Assembly: GCA_028707085.1 (NCBI GenBank)
Contig: JAQTUW010000012.1
Coordinates: forward strand, 18,291-82,290
DNA length: 64,000 nt
Source: Methylococcales bacterium
GTDB taxonomy: Bacteria; Pseudomonadota; Gammaproteobacteria; Methylococcales; Methylomonadaceae
Direction: 5' to 3'
Part shown: positions 34,057-43,228 of the stretch, piece by piece
Numbering within the stretch: position 1 is the first letter of the stretch
Layout: each line of letters starts with the position of its first letter
Position numbers and translations under genes: made by a program
The notes under the pieces: model-generated
Seen by the model: the letters and a program-made list of their open reading frames with translations, nothing else
Told to the model about the DNA's origin: nothing
Database searches by the model: none

Positions 34057-34338
34057 TTACCAACGACCTCTATAGTATCCTTGCATAGGCATTTGCTGAA
34101 CATAACCGTAATAGCCTGCCGGTGGAGCCGGCGGTGCGTAATAAGGTTGTTGAGCAGGGTAATATCCCACAGCGGGCGGGATATAGGCACCGCCGCCATA
34201 ATACGGCGCAGACCTGTAGCCGTAATTATAACCGTATCCGTATCCATAATGGTGATGGTGATGGCCCCAGCCGTCCGCAAACGCTGAACCGGTGAAGAAC
34301 ATGGCGGCGATTGCCGCAATTTTGATGAACCTGAACAT
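34057..34338 (-). CDS. Secreted His/Gly/Tyr-rich small protein
   Basis: 93 residues. Signal peptide MFRFIKIAAIAAMFFTGSAFA, then the mature N-terminus DGWGHHHHHYGYGYGYNYGY followed by Pro/Tyr/Gly/Ala-rich low-complexity sequence. It has an excellent ribosome binding site (AGGAGG). The five consecutive histidines suggest metal binding; function is unknown. Paired with the Gly/Tyr-rich lipoprotein immediately downstream. Confidence 0.78.
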   Translation of the reverse strand: MFRFIKIAAIAAMFFTGSAFADGWGHHHHHYGYGYGYNYGYRSAPYYGGGAYIPPAVGYYPAQQPYYAPPAPPAGYYGYVQQMPMQGYYRGRW

Positions 34339-34570
34339 ATGGCCTCCTGTTGGGCTTGTTTTTTCAGTTGCGGCAAATTCTCCGCTTCATTACTTAAAAA
34401 AACCTTAACAGCACCGCCGGCGCGCGCTTTAATAAAAAGGCCAAAAAAGAAATAGGCTGCGATAACGACAGCGTATTGCACCGAATGTGCGCTCGGCATG
34501 GGCTAAAACGCGTGGTCAAAAAGCGGCGAAAATAAGGGTCAGCTTAATTTGTTCCGCATCACGCATAAAC
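34339..34570. other. Divergent intergenic region upstream of the acyl operon
   Basis: With the promoter and leader below, about 400 bases lie between the His-rich gene (- strand) and the acyl carrier protein gene (+ strand). No gene is visible. I see no clear -10/-35 for the - strand gene. Confidence 0.4.
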
Positions 34571-34599
34571 TTGACACTAGTTTGGGGCCACTCTATAAT
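34571..34599 (+). promoter_or_regulatory. Perfect-consensus sigma-70 promoter of the acyl operon
   Basis: TTGACA (34571-34576), a 17-base spacer and TATAAT (34594-34599): both hexamers and the spacing are exact consensus. The predicted transcript would start near 34607 and carry a leader of about 130 bases before the acyl carrier protein gene. The leader contains the small hairpin GACTGAGTTTAGTC and the ribosome binding site AGGA at about 34722. Confidence 0.88.
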
Positions 34600-34735
34600 T
34601 TTCGGGAGTGGCTGGGCGAGAGATGCTGTATCTTCACTCGCGGTACGCCATACCTTAAGCTTCCCATCTGACTGAGTTTAGTCGTTTCGGAGAGGGACAG
34701 TCAAAGCTGTTAGCGAACATTTAGGATGATCAAGC

Positions 34736-34975
34736 ATGTCGGTAAGCCAGATTTATGAAAGTTTGACTGAAATTTTCCAAACGGTCTTCGATGACGACAG
34801 TTTAGCCGCCACCCCCGAACTGACGGCAGGCGATATCGACGAATGGGACAGCCTCAGCAACTTGCGGCTGATGCTGACAGTCGAAAAACACTTCAATATA
34901 AAATTTTCTGCCGCCGAGATCGGCAAACTGAAAAATGTTGGCGAACTGGCCGCTTTGATCGAAGCCAAACTCTGA
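34736..34975 (+). CDS. Stand-alone acyl carrier protein
   Basis: 79-residue acidic four-helix carrier. The phosphopantetheine site is Ser39 in DEWDSLSNLRLM, which differs from the fatty-acid ACP (DSLD) and resembles carriers of secondary metabolism and of FkbH systems. First gene of a five-gene operon with a FkbH-type enzyme, so it probably carries the acyl group made by that enzyme; the phosphopantetheinyl transferase at 26693-27388 could activate it. Spacing to the next gene is 14 bases. Confidence 0.92.
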   Translation: MSVSQIYESLTEIFQTVFDDDSLAATPELTAGDIDEWDSLSNLRLMLTVEKHFNIKFSAAEIGKLKNVGELAALIEAKL

Positions 34976-34989
34976 CGGAGTCAGCCCCC

Positions 34990-35430
34990 ATGAACGAATT
35001 TGGTCTGGCCTTCCATCATTTCGGCCTTGCCGTCCGTTCACCCGATCAGGCTTTCGGTTTTTTGGCGGCGCTGGGCTACCAGCAGGGCGAAACGGTGTTC
35101 GATCCCTTGCAGAGCGTCAATCTCGCCATGTGCTATCATGCCGATATGCCCGATGTCGAAGTCATCTGGCCGAGCGCGGAAGCTTCCCCCATCGACGCCA
35201 TGCTCAAGCGCCGGGACAGCCTGATTTACCATCTATGCTACACAGCCGCCGATCCTGCGGACGCCTTGCTCAAAATGGAAAAAGCCGGTCTGGCGGTACT
35301 GCCTGCGGTAGAACCGCGTCCGGCCATTCTGTTTGGCGGTCATGAGGTATCCTTTTATTTTGTAGCCGGATTCGGGTTGATAGAGTTGATCCACTGTAAT
35401 CCGGCAGACGCAACCAGCCTTAAAACCTAG
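34990..35430 (+). CDS. VOC-fold (glyoxalase/methylmalonyl-CoA epimerase-like) protein
   Basis: 146 residues, one VOC domain of two beta-alpha-beta-beta-beta units. It begins FHHFGLAVRSPDQAFGFL, the usual metal-ligand start (His10), with IYHLCYTAADP (His81) and GLIELIH (Glu132) at the other expected ligand positions. Relatives epimerise or isomerise alpha-substituted acyl thioesters. Between an ACP and a FkbH-type gene, it may act on the ACP-bound acyl group; substrate unknown. The start is ATG 34990; in-frame sequence upstream overlaps the ACP gene and is not family-like. Confidence 0.82.
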   Translation: MNEFGLAFHHFGLAVRSPDQAFGFLAALGYQQGETVFDPLQSVNLAMCYHADMPDVEVIWPSAEASPIDAMLKRRDSLIYHLCYTAADPADALLKMEKAGLAVLPAVEPRPAILFGGHEVSFYFVAGFGLIELIHCNPADATSLKT

Positions 35431-35447
35431 AGCAAAAATTTAATCGC

Positions 35448-37346
35448 ATGAGCGCCAATTTATACGTTAATCTAAGCTGGCTGCCGCGTCGGCCCGAGAA
35501 CTTCAACGAACTGTGCCGCACGGCTCTCGACAGTCAGGGCGAACTGGGGATGCGCATTCGTACGCTGGCCGGTTACGGGCTGGACGAAAATGCGCTGAAC
35601 AGGGTGTTCAAGGTCATCGTCAAGACTCGCGACGCAGGTTTGTCTCTAGCGCCGCTACTGCCTTTCAGACTGGGCGTCATCAGCAACGCCAATTCCCATT
35701 TTCTGGCCCCGGCGCTCACCGCGACGGCCGCCAGACACGGTATCGACCTGGAATGCATCGAAGCCGACTACGGGCAGATTCTGCAGGAAGCGCTCGATCC
35801 TGATTCCACCATCAACCGCGCCCGGCCGGATGCGGTGCTGATCGCCATTGACTATCGCGGCTTGCCCTTGCGGTTTACGCCGGGCGACGAAAAGGCCCAT
35901 GCCGAGACTGTCGGCCAGTGTTTGCAGCATATTGCGGCGATACGCAACGGACTGCATGAAAATGGCGGGGCTTTCTGCATCGTCCAGACCCTGGCCCGCC
36001 CGGTTAAGTCGCTGACCGGCAGCTTCGAGCTGGCTCTGCCCGGTACGATGCGCAGCCTGATCAACGCCATCAACATCGGCCTGGCCGAAAGTCTGGCCGG
36101 CACCACGGACATTTTGCTGGACGTGGCCGATCTGGCGGAAACGGTCGGTTTGGCGCAATGGCACGACCCCACTTTCTGGAATCTGGCGAAACTGCCGTTT
36201 TCCAGCCTTTATCTGCCCTTATATGCCGAGCATATCTGCCGGATCATCGCCGCGCAGCGCGGCAAAAGCCGCCGCTGTCTGATTCTGGATCTTGATAATA
36301 CTGTCTGGGGCGGCATCATCGGCGACGACGGACTGGAAGGCATTGTCATCGGCCAGGGCGACGCCACCGGCGAAGCGCATCTGGATGTTCAGCAAACCGC
36401 TCTCGGTTTGCGGGAGCGTGGTATCGTGCTGGCGGTCTCTTCCAAAAATACCGATGAAATTGCCCGCAAACCGTTTCGCGAGCATCCGGACATGCTGCTC
36501 AGGGAAGAACATCTTGCCGTCTTTCAGGCCAACTGGAACGACAAGGCCACCAACATTACCGCGATTGCCAAGGAATTATCGCTAGGACTGGACGCCATGG
36601 CTTTCCTGGACGACAACCCGGTCGAACGCAATCTGGTACGGCAGATGTTGCCGATGGTCGCCGTGCCGGAGTTGCCGGCAGACCCTGCGCTTTATACCCG
36701 CTACCTGCTGGCGGCCGGACTGTTCGAGGCGGTGGCGTTTTCCGCCGAGGATGGCCGGCGCGCGGAGTTCTACCAGGATAATGCCCGGCGGGTGGCTTTG
36801 CAGCAGCAGGTCGGCGATCTGGACGCCTATCTGGTTTCGCTGGACATGCACATCAGTTTTCAGGCTTTCGATGACACCGGCAGGACGCGGATCACCCAAT
36901 TGATCAACAAATCCAACCAGTTTAACCTGACCACCCGGCGTTACAGTGAAGAAGAGGTCAGGGAAACCCAGAATTCGGCGGACTGTTTTACCCTTCAGGT
37001 TCGTCTTTCCGATGTGTTCGGCGACAATGGCATGATCAGCGTGATCATTTGCAGACAGGCGGACGAGGACTGGGAAATAGATACCTGGCTGATGAGTTGC
37101 CGGGTTTTGGGGCGCAAGGTCGAAATGGCGGTGTTGCAGGAAATCCTGCTGCATGCCAGATCCAGGGGCGTACGCAGATTATTGGGCTGTTATCGCCCGA
37201 CCGAACGCAATCAACTGGTTGCCGACCATTACGCCAAGCTCGGTTTCGAGGCCGGCGCGGTCGATGCAGACGGCGCTAGCCACTGGCTGCTTGATGTCGC
37301 CACAACCCCCGAACAGCCTGTGCCGATGAAGATTACCCGGCTTTGA
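35448..37346 (+). CDS. FkbH-like HAD-IIIC family protein
   Basis: 632 residues in three parts. Residues 1-270 resemble the SGNH-like N-terminal region of long FkbH proteins. The HAD-IIIC domain has CLILDLDNTVWGGIIGDDG (Asp281, Asp283) and FLDDNPVERNLV. The C-terminal part (about 480-632) resembles a GNAT domain with LMSCRVLGRKVEMAVL and AKLGF. Characterised FkbH proteins take the glyceryl group of 1,3-bisphosphoglycerate, dephosphorylate it and load it on an ACP as glyceryl-ACP. Its operon has the ACP two genes upstream. I infer glyceryl- or related hydroxyacyl-ACP synthesis. Confidence 0.9.
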   Translation: MSANLYVNLSWLPRRPENFNELCRTALDSQGELGMRIRTLAGYGLDENALNRVFKVIVKTRDAGLSLAPLLPFRLGVISNANSHFLAPALTATAARHGIDLECIEADYGQILQEALDPDSTINRARPDAVLIAIDYRGLPLRFTPGDEKAHAETVGQCLQHIAAIRNGLHENGGAFCIVQTLARPVKSLTGSFELALPGTMRSLINAINIGLAESLAGTTDILLDVADLAETVGLAQWHDPTFWNLAKLPFSSLYLPLYAEHICRIIAAQRGKSRRCLILDLDNTVWGGIIGDDGLEGIVIGQGDATGEAHLDVQQTALGLRERGIVLAVSSKNTDEIARKPFREHPDMLLREEHLAVFQANWNDKATNITAIAKELSLGLDAMAFLDDNPVERNLVRQMLPMVAVPELPADPALYTRYLLAAGLFEAVAFSAEDGRRAEFYQDNARRVALQQQVGDLDAYLVSLDMHISFQAFDDTGRTRITQLINKSNQFNLTTRRYSEEEVRETQNSADCFTLQVRLSDVFGDNGMISVIICRQADEDWEIDTWLMSCRVLGRKVEMAVLQEILLHARSRGVRRLLGCYRPTERNQLVADHYAKLGFEAGAVDADGASHWLLDVATTPEQPVPMKITRL

Positions 37347-37396
37347 ATACAACGGACTCCCCGGTTTCCCTGCTTTTGTAAAAAATACATACTTCA

Positions 37397-38554
37397 ATGT
37401 CGGAAAAAAAACTGGAAAATCTGCCACGCCACGATTATTTTATTCTGCCGCTGATTAGTCTGGTTACGGTGCTAGTCATGCTGGGCGGCGCGGAAATTGT
37501 GGCCAGACAATGGTTTGTGGTCAGCAACGAAGGAAGCTGCGGCGTGCCAGACGCCCTGCACGGCTATCGGTTCGCCGCCAATTGCATCTGTTACAGCAAG
37601 GCGGCGGAAGGCCCGAACGTGCAATACAAATTCAATGAATGCGGTTATCGCAGCGACGAGTCCTGCGCGGCAAAGCCGGCCGGCGCCATCCGGGTGGCCC
37701 TGATGGGCGCCTCGACCGCGGAAGGTTTCAAGGCGTCGTACCAGAAGGCTTTTGCAACGCTGGCGGCAGGCGCTCTTGCCGCCCAGTGCCACAAGCCGGT
37801 GGAATTCCAGAACATGGGGGTCGCCGGCTATAAACCGATCGACCAGTACTGGAAGGTGGACGAAGCGCTGGCCATGAAACCGGATATGGTCATGCTGGTG
37901 GTTACGCCCTACGAGCTGGTCAGCATCACAGATCCCAACGTGCTGGCGAACCGCCGCGATCCTGAGGCTCTGATTCAGAAAAACGCCAGGACGGCCACCA
38001 CTCATGCGCCGGTGACCCTGGTCAGCATGCTGGACGCCGCTCTTGCCGACAGCCGGGTGGTGCTTGCCGCCCAGCATCTGCTCTATCAAAGCCGGGAAAA
38101 ATATGTTTCCCTGTTTTTGATGCATGGCGACAAGGCCGATTATTTGCGCACCCCGCTGACGGCCGCCTGGGAAAAACGTCTGGAGGTGCTGGATTTGCTG
38201 TTGGGCGAGATGGCGGACAAAATCCATGCGGCGGGTTTGCCGTTTGCGCTGGTGGTCGGGCCGCAGCGCATACAGGTGTCGCTGCTGAGTCCGGAAGCCC
38301 GCCCGCCGGGAATCGACCCTTTCATGATAGGCCGGCGGCTGGCCGAAATTGCGGCGCGGCACGGGATCATTTTCTATGACAGCCTCGACGCCTTTAAATC
38401 CGTACCGGAACCGGAACAGCTTTTTTATCCGGTGGACGGGCACATGACGGAAGCCGGGCACGCCTTGTTCGCCAGCGCCATCGAACAGGAGCTGCTGACC
38501 GAAAAGCAGACGCCTTTCGGTCAATGCGCAACGGCTTCGCTCACCCAGCGCTAA
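37397..38554 (+). CDS. Membrane-anchored SGNH/AlgX-like protein
   Basis: 385 residues. One N-terminal membrane anchor (about 17-36), then a periplasmic domain. Ser106 in LMGASTAEGF is the SGNH nucleophile, and Asp347/His349 in PVDGHMTEAGH the catalytic acid and base, the D-x-H arrangement seen in AlgX/AlgJ-type acetyltransferase partners. Four or more Cys near residues 50-90 could form disulfides. It lies 13 bases before an MBOAT gene; SGNH plus MBOAT pairs complete polymer O-acylation in the periplasm (AlgI with AlgJ/AlgX). I infer the last transfer step to a surface glycan. Confidence 0.82.
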   Translation: MSEKKLENLPRHDYFILPLISLVTVLVMLGGAEIVARQWFVVSNEGSCGVPDALHGYRFAANCICYSKAAEGPNVQYKFNECGYRSDESCAAKPAGAIRVALMGASTAEGFKASYQKAFATLAAGALAAQCHKPVEFQNMGVAGYKPIDQYWKVDEALAMKPDMVMLVVTPYELVSITDPNVLANRRDPEALIQKNARTATTHAPVTLVSMLDAALADSRVVLAAQHLLYQSREKYVSLFLMHGDKADYLRTPLTAAWEKRLEVLDLLLGEMADKIHAAGLPFALVVGPQRIQVSLLSPEARPPGIDPFMIGRRLAEIAARHGIIFYDSLDAFKSVPEPEQLFYPVDGHMTEAGHALFASAIEQELLTEKQTPFGQCATASLTQR

Positions 38555-38567
38555 TGGAGACACGGCC

Positions 38568-40010
38568 ATGAGTATCACATCGCTTAACTTTGTTATTTTC
38601 GCGCTGGTTTCCATGCTGGCCTACAATCTGCTGCCGGTTACCGCGCTACGCAGGTATGCATTCCTGGCGATCAATCTGGCTTTCTTTTCGACCTTTTCGA
38701 TGGGTACGCTGGCGGCTTTTATACCGATGACCGCATTCCTGGCCGCCGGCTATCTGGGCATTTGCGTCATGCAAAGCCGGTGGGGCCAAAAATATTTCTG
38801 GCAGTGCATGGCCTTGGCCATCGCCAGTTTTTTCTGGCTGAAAAAATACACTTTCGTACCCGATGCGCTGTTGATAGGTGGGCCGTATATGACCATCGGC
38901 TTGTCCTACATTTTTTTCCGCGTCATGCAGATGTTGATCGACGCCGGTGAAAAAGACCTGCCGGAACGGGTCAAGCCTGTGGATTACCTGAATTTCGTGC
39001 TGAATTTCACCACGCTGATCTCCGGCCCCATTCAGCGTTATCAGGACTTCGCCCAATCGCAGGACGAAAACAGACATAGGCGCATGACTCTGATGCAGAT
39101 GGGTATCGCCGTCGAGCGCATCGTGGTGGGCGCTTTCAAAGTGCTGGTCATGGCGACCATCATGGCCGGCATTCAGCAACTGGGCATGGATGCGTTGCTT
39201 CCTGACGCCGCGTTGCCGGAAAGAGCGGCGGCCGGGATGGTGCTGGTGACAGCCTATACAATCTATCTTTATTTCAATTTTTCAGGATATACCGATATCG
39301 TGATCGGCATTGCCCGTTTTTTCGGCCTGGTTTTGCCGGAGAACTTCAATAGACCGTTTTCCGCCACCAACTTCATGGATTTTTGGGCCAGATGGCATAT
39401 GACGCTGTCAAATTGGCTCAAGTTTTACGTTTACAATCCCTTGCTGAAAAATTTGCTGGGCCGTTATCCATCGCAGCAGATCGAGCCTTATCTGGGGGTT
39501 TTTGCCTTCTTTTTCACCTTTTTCCTGATCGGTTTATGGCACGGCCAGACCGCCGTATTTGCTCTGTACGGCTTTTTTCTGGGTCTGGGAGTGAGCGGCA
39601 ACAAGCTTTACCAGATCGCCATGATCAAAAAACTGGGCAGAAAAGGCTATAAGGCGCTGGCCGCGAATTATTGGTATCAGAGCCTGTCCAGGGGCATGAC
39701 CTTCACCTGGTTCACGTTGAGCCTGATCTGTTTTTGGGCTGATTGGGATCAGATTACCGATTACGGCGATAGACTGGGCTGGGATGCGTCCGCGCTGCTG
39801 GCCGTCATGCTGCTGATTCTGTCCTCGCTGGTGCTGGCGATTCTGGAGGCGGGCCGGGAGCAGGCGTTGAAACTCAGTTTCAGGGATACGTCCATTCTGC
39901 TGCACCGTTATACCCGAACCGCATGGGTCACGGCGATGACCGTCATTTCGGTGGCCACCATTACCTTGATGAGCGGCCCGGCCCCGGATATAGTCTATAA
40001 GAATTTTTAA
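38568..40010 (+). CDS. MBOAT-family membrane O-acyltransferase
   Basis: 480 residues with about 11 hydrophobic segments. The MBOAT signatures are NFNRPFSATNFMDFWARWHM and LIGLWHGQTAVFALYG, where His325 is the conserved active-site histidine. Relatives such as AlgI and DltB move acyl groups from a cytoplasmic donor, sometimes an ACP-like carrier (DltC for DltB), across the membrane. Last gene of the operon with ACP, VOC, FkbH and SGNH proteins, hence the likely exporter of the ACP-bound group. Confidence 0.93.
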   Translation: MSITSLNFVIFALVSMLAYNLLPVTALRRYAFLAINLAFFSTFSMGTLAAFIPMTAFLAAGYLGICVMQSRWGQKYFWQCMALAIASFFWLKKYTFVPDALLIGGPYMTIGLSYIFFRVMQMLIDAGEKDLPERVKPVDYLNFVLNFTTLISGPIQRYQDFAQSQDENRHRRMTLMQMGIAVERIVVGAFKVLVMATIMAGIQQLGMDALLPDAALPERAAAGMVLVTAYTIYLYFNFSGYTDIVIGIARFFGLVLPENFNRPFSATNFMDFWARWHMTLSNWLKFYVYNPLLKNLLGRYPSQQIEPYLGVFAFFFTFFLIGLWHGQTAVFALYGFFLGLGVSGNKLYQIAMIKKLGRKGYKALAANYWYQSLSRGMTFTWFTLSLICFWADWDQITDYGDRLGWDASALLAVMLLILSSLVLAILEAGREQALKLSFRDTSILLHRYTRTAWVTAMTVISVATITLMSGPAPDIVYKNF

Positions 40011-40141
40011 GGCTTTTAGCCCGATCACGCATGGCGGACATGATAGATAAAGATTTTGCGGCGCATTTTGCCGCCGAAGTGTTCTTTTTCGATTCAGACC
40101 ATAAAGTCGTAAAAGCCTGTGCGCATTACGCATAGATGGAT

Positions 40142-41647
40142 TTACCTGCGCTCCGCCGTGGAGTCGGGTTCCACCGTGACGTCGGCCGTATTGGCCTGTT
40201 TCCAGCCGCCACCCAGGCTTTTGTAAACCGCAATCAGATTCTGCGCCGTCTGCGCCCTGGCCTGATTGAGTTGATTCCGGCTGGTATATAGGCTGCGATC
40301 GGCATCCAGTACATCTGCGTAGGCTGTCAGACCCTGCCGATAACGCTCCAGCGCAATCTGTTGCAAATGCAGATAGTCAGCGGTTTCCTTTTCCACAGAC
40401 TGCAAATATTTTTCCTGTTCGCTGTAAGCGGTAAACGAGCGTTCCACGTCCGACAGCGCCGTGATGATTGTTTTCTGATACTGGGTCAACGCCTCCTGTT
40501 GTCTGGCGTCCGCCGCATCCAGATTGGCGGATAGCGTGCCGTAACTGAGGATGGGCCATAGCACGCTGGCCCCCATGAACCAGGACTTGCTGCCGGCGTT
40601 TAAAAAATTGCCGGCGTTAGTATTAAACAGGCCGATAAAACCGGACAGCGATACATCCGGGAAAAATTTGGCTACCGCCACCCCTTGTTGCGCCGTTGCC
40701 GCCGCCAGTTTGCGTTCCGCGTAACGAATATCCGGTCGATTGGCGATTACTTGCGCCGGCGCGGCGAATATCAACTGGCTGTCGCCGGCAGGAACCGGGG
40801 CGGCTGCGGCCAGCATGGCGTGCGCGGCGCCGGGCGATTCGCCCAGTAGGACATCCATGCCGTATTCAGCCTGAGCCAGCAGATTGCGGTAATAGGCTAT
40901 TTGCGCCTGATCATGCCGCAGGCGGGCGGTGTCTCTGGAAACATCGCTGCCGCTGGTGTCCCCGGTTTCAAAGCGTTGCCCGGAAATGGCGGCGGATCTG
41001 GCATCACTGGCGACTACATCGGCGGTCACGGCCAGTTGCGCTTGGTATAGGCGGATGTCGAGGTAGGTTCGGGCGACTTCCGCCAGAGTGCTGATCAGCA
41101 CATCCTCGCGGGAAATGGCGGACGCCGTCAGTTCCGCTTCCGCCGATTCCAGTTCGCGGCGGTGGCCGCCGAATAGATCCAGTTCCCAACTGGCGTCGAA
41201 GCCGGACTTGAAAATATTGAAAGGCTGTTTGACCAGACTGGACAAATTGGCCGGGCCGCCGCTGGGAAAGCCAAGCTGATTGCCCTGACGGCTGGCGCTA
41301 CCCATCAGATTGCCCGTCGGTAACAGCGTCGAGAAGGCGGAAGCTCGCGCGGCCCGCGCTTCGATGATCCTGGTTTCGCCTAGCCGGACATCCGGATTAT
41401 TATGGGTGGCTTTGGCGATTAGTTGATCCAGAACCGGGTCGTGAAAATGCCGCCACCACTGTTGTTCTATCGCCTGCTCGCCGGTTTCGCCCGGGGAAAC
41501 CAGCGCGGTTCGCCAGTTGGCGGGTAGTGCGGTTTCCGGCTTCCGGTAATCCGGGCCGACCATGCAGCCGTTCAGGAAAATCAGCAGTCCGGCCATTATG
41601 TTCAGTTTTCGGTTTGTCGGTTGCGGAATAAAGGCATGGCGGTTCAT
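40142..41647 (-). CDS. Outer-membrane efflux lipoprotein (NodT/OprM type)
   Basis: 501 residues. Signal peptide with lipobox FLNGC (Cys28), followed by the typical VGPDYRKPETALPANW start of NodT-like factors, and two outer-membrane efflux repeats. It forms the outer-membrane duct of a tripartite pump with the membrane-fusion and MFS proteins encoded just upstream. Ten bases separate it from the MFS gene. Confidence 0.94.
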   Translation of the reverse strand: MNRHAFIPQPTNRKLNIMAGLLIFLNGCMVGPDYRKPETALPANWRTALVSPGETGEQAIEQQWWRHFHDPVLDQLIAKATHNNPDVRLGETRIIEARAARASAFSTLLPTGNLMGSASRQGNQLGFPSGGPANLSSLVKQPFNIFKSGFDASWELDLFGGHRRELESAEAELTASAISREDVLISTLAEVARTYLDIRLYQAQLAVTADVVASDARSAAISGQRFETGDTSGSDVSRDTARLRHDQAQIAYYRNLLAQAEYGMDVLLGESPGAAHAMLAAAAPVPAGDSQLIFAAPAQVIANRPDIRYAERKLAAATAQQGVAVAKFFPDVSLSGFIGLFNTNAGNFLNAGSKSWFMGASVLWPILSYGTLSANLDAADARQQEALTQYQKTIITALSDVERSFTAYSEQEKYLQSVEKETADYLHLQQIALERYRQGLTAYADVLDADRSLYTSRNQLNQARAQTAQNLIAVYKSLGGGWKQANTADVTVEPDSTAERR

Positions 41648-41657
41648 ATTGCGTCCC

Positions 41658-43226
41658 CTAATGTGCGGCCGGATTCGCCGCCGTTCCCTTTTGCCCGGCC
41701 TGATTGCGTGGCATCAGCAGGGCCAGAAAACTTAGAATCAGGGTAATGGCGGCCAGCAGGCGGAAAACATCGCTATAAGCCAGAATGGCCGCCTGATTCT
41801 GCAGTTCCTCATACATTCTGTTCATTGCGCTGACGCCGGCCGCCGTGCTGGTGTTACCCAGATTGATGAGACTGTCGGTATACCGGCTCAACAGATTTTG
41901 GTAGGCGGGATTGACGGGCGTCAGATGTTCCGCCAGTATCGACTGATGTATTTGCTGATGCCTGACTTGGTAACTCAGCATCAGTGAAATGCCGATGCTG
42001 CCGCCCACGTTGCGAATCATGGAATACAGTGCCGAGGCCTTGTTGCCTTTTTCGGGCGGGATATTGGAGAATGCCATAGTGCTGCAGGGAATGAACAGAA
42101 AAGGTAGTCCCAGCACCTGAATGACCCGCATCATCACAAAGGTATCGTAATCGATTTGCGGGGTCAGATAACTGGTCAGCCACATGCCCAGGCTGATGGT
42201 CAGCATGCCTAGTGCGATCAGATGGCTGGCTTCAAAGCGGTTGACCAGCCTGCCGACGATCGGCATCAGCAGCACCAGCGCAAATCCGCCCGGCGAAAGC
42301 ACCAGGCCAGCGGTTGTGGCGTCATAACCGAATTGCGACTGCACCAGTAGCGGCAGCATGGTGCTGGAGGCGTAGAGCGCCACGCCGACAAAGAAAATCA
42401 TCAGGCAGGCCATACCGAAGCTGCGGGTGGCCATCAGCCTGATATCGATCACAGGATCGTCCTGGCGCAACAGCCATATGGTCGCAGCGATTAGCGAAAC
42501 CACGCTGATCGCCGTAAAAGTCAGGATAAAGCGGCTATCGAACCAGTCATCTTCCTGGCCCTTGTCCAGCACCACCTGCATGGCGCCCAGTCCGATGACG
42601 ATCAGGGTCAGACCTATGTAATCGATGGATAACAAGCCCTTCGCCTTGGCGTGTTCCGGATCGACGACCAGACGGTTGACCAGGGTCAGGGCTAGTATGC
42701 CGATCGGCACATTCATGAAAAAAATCCAGCGCCAGTTGAAACTGTCGGTTATGAAGCCGCCCAGGGTAGGGCCGAGAATCGGCGCCACGATCATGGTCAT
42801 GCCAGTAATGCCGAAAGCGACGCCGCGTTTTTCCGGTGGAAAGGCGTCCATGACAATCGACAGTTGCATGGGTTGCAAGCCGCCGCCGGCAAAGCCTTGC
42901 AACAGCCGGAAGCCGATCAGCATCGGCAGGGAGGTGGAAATTCCGCAGGCAAAAGAAGCGGCGGTAAAGCCGGCAATGCTCAGCAAAAAATAGTTTTTTC
43001 GACCTATGACGCCGGCAATCCAGCCGGATAAGGGCAGCACAATCCCATTGGCCACCAGATAGGAAGTCAAAACCCAGGCGCTTTCATCCTGGCTGGCGGC
43101 CAGACTGCCGCCGATATGGGATAAGGCGACATTGACGATCGTGGTGTCCAGAACCTCCATAAAGGCGGCCAGACTGGCGACCACGGCAATGAGTAAGGGG
43201 CTGGAAACTCGTTCGGCGGCGGACAT
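41658..43226 (-). CDS. emrB: EmrB/QacA-type MFS multidrug transporter (DHA2)
   Basis: 522 residues with about 14 membrane segments. The N-terminus has EVLDTTIVNVALSHIGGSL, the DHA2 motif, and LTSYLVANGIVLPLSGWI; GFRLLQGFAGGGLQPM is the conserved loop. Proton-driven drug exporter that works with EmrA and an outer-membrane factor. It follows emrA by two bases and is transcribed with it. Confidence 0.94.
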   Translation of the reverse strand: MSAAERVSSPLLIAVVASLAAFMEVLDTTIVNVALSHIGGSLAASQDESAWVLTSYLVANGIVLPLSGWIAGVIGRKNYFLLSIAGFTAASFACGISTSLPMLIGFRLLQGFAGGGLQPMQLSIVMDAFPPEKRGVAFGITGMTMIVAPILGPTLGGFITDSFNWRWIFFMNVPIGILALTLVNRLVVDPEHAKAKGLLSIDYIGLTLIVIGLGAMQVVLDKGQEDDWFDSRFILTFTAISVVSLIAATIWLLRQDDPVIDIRLMATRSFGMACLMIFFVGVALYASSTMLPLLVQSQFGYDATTAGLVLSPGGFALVLLMPIVGRLVNRFEASHLIALGMLTISLGMWLTSYLTPQIDYDTFVMMRVIQVLGLPFLFIPCSTMAFSNIPPEKGNKASALYSMIRNVGGSIGISLMLSYQVRHQQIHQSILAEHLTPVNPAYQNLLSRYTDSLINLGNTSTAAGVSAMNRMYEELQNQAAILAYSDVFRLLAAITLILSFLALLMPRNQAGQKGTAANPAAH

Positions 43227-43228
43227 TT

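Noticed and set aside
40058..40074. GCGGC/GCCGC inverted repeat between the MBOAT gene and the efflux operon as terminator
   Set aside because: Stem of only five pairs with a seven-base loop and no close T tract; too weak to call, although some terminator is expected between these converging genes.
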